Shown: piece by piece, positions 6,622-8,165 of the stretch | How positions within the stretch are numbered: position 1 is the first letter of the stretch | Layout of the letters: each line of letters opens with the position of its first letter | Source of the DNA: Patescibacteria group bacterium UBA2193 | GTDB taxonomy: Bacteria > Patescibacteriota > Minisyncoccia > Moranbacterales > DUUL01 | Assembly: GCA_002327335.1 (NCBI GenBank) | Contig: DCVH01000089.1 | Span: 1 to 8,165 of the forward strand | Reading direction: 5' to 3' | Length of the DNA stretch: 8,165 bases | The notes under the pieces: generated by a model | The model's input: the letters and a program-made list of their open reading frames with translations, nothing else | Told to the model about the DNA's origin: nothing | The model's database searches: none | Made by a program: the position numbers and the translations under genes

Positions 6622-8130
6622 ATGAAAAAAAAGATTTTTTGGATTTTGCCGTTGCTTGTTGTTGTTTTAGCTTTAATTGTGCGCTTTTCTCCAATGCTTG
6701 GAGAGCGCGACTATTGGTATGATGAAGCCTTCACTGGGATTCTCGTTAAGCAACCTTTTCCTGAAATGAATCAGATGATTTTTGATGACGTGCATCCGCC
6801 TCTTTATTACTGGCTGGCTAAACCTTGGAGTGCGATGTTTGATTATTCTCCGGCTGGAATTCGTTCTCTGTCTGTTATTTGGGGGGTGCTGACCGTGATT
6901 TCTCTGTTTTGGATCGGATGGAAAATGTTCAACAAGAGAGCTGGAATCATGGCGGCAATTATTGCGGGGTTTTCACCTTTTGCTATTCAATATTCTCAAG
7001 AGGCTCGGATGTATACATTATTTGGTTTTTTGATGTTGTGGGCAGTTTGGTTTTTCTACCAAGCTCTTCAGAATAATAAAACAAAAGATTGGATTTTGTG
7101 GGGAGTTTTCGGAGGATTATCTTTTTTGACTCATTATCTTTCTCTTTTCTTTTTCATAATGTTTTATGTGGCTTATGTTCTGTATCGAAAGAACTTTGAT
7201 AAAAAGGAAATTTTCCATATTCCTTTTTTGAAAAAGGCAGAAAAAAAAGGAGCAGTGTTGTTTGGAGATAAAGGTTTTTGGATTGGTGTCGGGGTGATTG
7301 CCCTATTTTTCCTGGGATGGATAAAAATCTTTATAACACATATGTTAAAGGGAAATTTGGGCTGGATTGATGCTTCTTATTTGAGTGACATCCCAAGCAC
7401 TTTGCAAATATTTCTTTTTGGACATTTGCCTGGAACTGGTGGAGTTCCCGAAGCGAATTCATTCAAACTTTTCATGGAAAGATCTCCGCTTTTTGATGGG
7501 TCTTCGATTGGCTTGTTGATTTTGTTAATGATGGTTATTCTTTTTGTGATTGCTTGGATTAAAAATCAAAAAAAGAAAGAGTTTTTAATTCTCTCTCTGA
7601 TTTCTCTTGGAACACTAATATTGCTGATTTTACTTTCTTACGTGAACATCAAATTATATGTTTCAAGATATTTTATGCCAGCAGCAGTGTTGTTCTATCT
7701 TCTTTCGGCTGGACTTATTACGGAGGTTTTCAAAAGCAGATGGAGCTGGGCAGTTGCCTTGTTTTTCTATGCCGTGCTGTTATTTAATTTGAATTTAGTT
7801 ACCTATCAAACAGATTGGACTCAGTTTGTTGAAGGCTATCGGCAGGGAATTTTCAAGGGAGAATATATCATTACTTCCAATCCTTTCGAATATACTTCTG
7901 CCAGGTATTATTTTGGCGAAGACAAAGTGCGATATTATAACAAAGCCAATCCGATGGAGGATTTTTCCGGTTGGGTAGTGGTTGGCAACGAGAACAGAAT
8001 TGAAGATAAGGAAGAATTGTTGAAGTATAAAGATAATGCAGTTGTTGTTGACCGAGATTGCAATTGGAACATAACAAGACTGGAAAAAATTGCAGAGCTG
8101 GATAAATACCAGGTTTGTGTGATTCAATAA
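6622..8130 (+). CDS. GT39-type (PMT_2/ArnT-like) membrane glycosyltransferase
   Basis: This GT-C fold enzyme should transfer a sugar from a polyprenyl-phosphate carrier to a protein or envelope glycan on the outer face of the membrane. With ATG 6622 it has 502 residues and about 10-11 hydrophobic helices between 6 and 393. The first outer loop carries YWYDEAFT with the catalytic-type Asp34-Glu35 pair, followed by DDVHPPLYYWL (55-65) and QYSQEARMYTL (123-133), signature motifs of the family. A soluble C-terminal portion of about 105 residues (397-502) follows the last helix. An in-frame TTG at 6577 would add 15 residues. ATG 6622 is preferred because it places a short basic MKKK just before the first helix; neither has a Shine-Dalgarno site. 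It lies 54 nt after the FtsQ-like gene and is probably co-transcribed. Donor and acceptor are unknown; pilin or S-layer glycosylation are only possibilities. Confidence 0.9.
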   Translation: MKKKIFWILPLLVVVLALIVRFSPMLGERDYWYDEAFTGILVKQPFPEMNQMIFDDVHPPLYYWLAKPWSAMFDYSPAGIRSLSVIWGVLTVISLFWIGWKMFNKRAGIMAAIIAGFSPFAIQYSQEARMYTLFGFLMLWAVWFFYQALQNNKTKDWILWGVFGGLSFLTHYLSLFFFIMFYVAYVLYRKNFDKKEIFHIPFLKKAEKKGAVLFGDKGFWIGVGVIALFFLGWIKIFITHMLKGNLGWIDASYLSDIPSTLQIFLFGHLPGTGGVPEANSFKLFMERSPLFDGSSIGLLILLMMVILFVIAWIKNQKKKEFLILSLISLGTLILLILLSYVNIKLYVSRYFMPAAVLFYLLSAGLITEVFKSRWSWAVALFFYAVLLFNLNLVTYQTDWTQFVEGYRQGIFKGEYIITSNPFEYTSARYYFGEDKVRYYNKANPMEDFSGWVVVGNENRIEDKEELLKYKDNAVVVDRDCNWNITRLEKIAELDKYQVCVIQ

Positions 8131-8139
8131 AATTAAATT

Positions 8140-8165
8140 ACAAATCCAAAATCACAAATTCCAAA
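8140..8165. repeat. Start of an iterated ACAAATTCCAAA-type repeat, cut by the window end
   Basis: ACAAATCCAAA (8140-8150) and ACAAATTCCAAA (8154-8165) are two near-identical units 3 nt apart, beginning 9 nt after the last stop codon. The run continues to the window edge, so its full length is unknown. It may be the edge of a longer low-complexity intergenic array. Confidence 0.5.

Noticed and set aside
28..8130. Alternative genetic code with UGA as glycine (as in Gracilibacteria/SR1)
   Set aside because: None of the seven long reading frames contains an in-frame TGA, whereas a reassigned code would be expected to show several. Absence of TGA among the seven stop codons is explained by A/T bias and small numbers.

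Overview
The window is AT-rich and encodes seven genes, all on the + strand. It looks like a chromosomal segment of a Candidate Phyla Radiation (Patescibacteria, probably Parcubacteria-like) bacterium. This is inferred from the class III-type pilin signal GFTLIELLVVIAIIGILAG, AT-rich leaders with few Shine-Dalgarno sites, low-complexity A/T spacers, short iterated ACAAATTCCAAA-type units and a minimal Mur-like protein beside an FtsQ-like protein. There is no marker gene to fix the taxon. UGA is not reassigned: the seven reading frames contain no in-frame TGA, and every gene stops with TAA or TAG.

Layout. (1) 28-444 is a pseudopilin/type IV pilin with a good Shine-Dalgarno site, followed by a 16-bp perfect palindrome and a clear intrinsic terminator (493-528). 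(2) 529-882 is a gene-free, very AT-rich spacer ending in a strong extended -10 promoter (814-841). (3) 883-3642 is a MacB/LolCDE-type ABC exporter: an ATPase with an unusual C-terminal extension of about 210 residues holding a duplicated GGVGL(D/N)xR motif, then a four-helix FtsX/MacB-fold permease. Between them lies a 134-bp imperfect inverted repeat (2248-2381) with sharp 9-bp ends, either a small MITE-like element or a large structured RNA. (4) 3676-8130 is a tightly packed set of four genes, probably one transcript: a fold-type I PLP aminotransferase, a reduced Mur-ligase-like protein with degenerate catalytic motifs, an overlapping FtsQ/DivIB-like POTRA protein and a GT39-type membrane glycosyltransferase. 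(5) 8131-8165 is intergenic and begins a short iterated repeat cut by the window edge.

How it fits together. The theme is the cell envelope: a surface pilus subunit, a tripartite-type or lipoprotein/peptide exporter, a divisome protein paired with a Mur-like protein (recalling the murC-ftsQ neighbourhood of the dcw cluster) and a polyprenyl-phosphate-sugar-dependent glycosyltransferase. The aminotransferase has an intact active site, but its substrate cannot be assigned from sequence alone. I found no CRISPR array, tRNA, rRNA, transposase, toxin-antitoxin pair or recognisable defence system. The most unusual items are the intergenic inverted repeat, the duplicated ATPase extension and the probable Mur-ligase pseudoenzyme.
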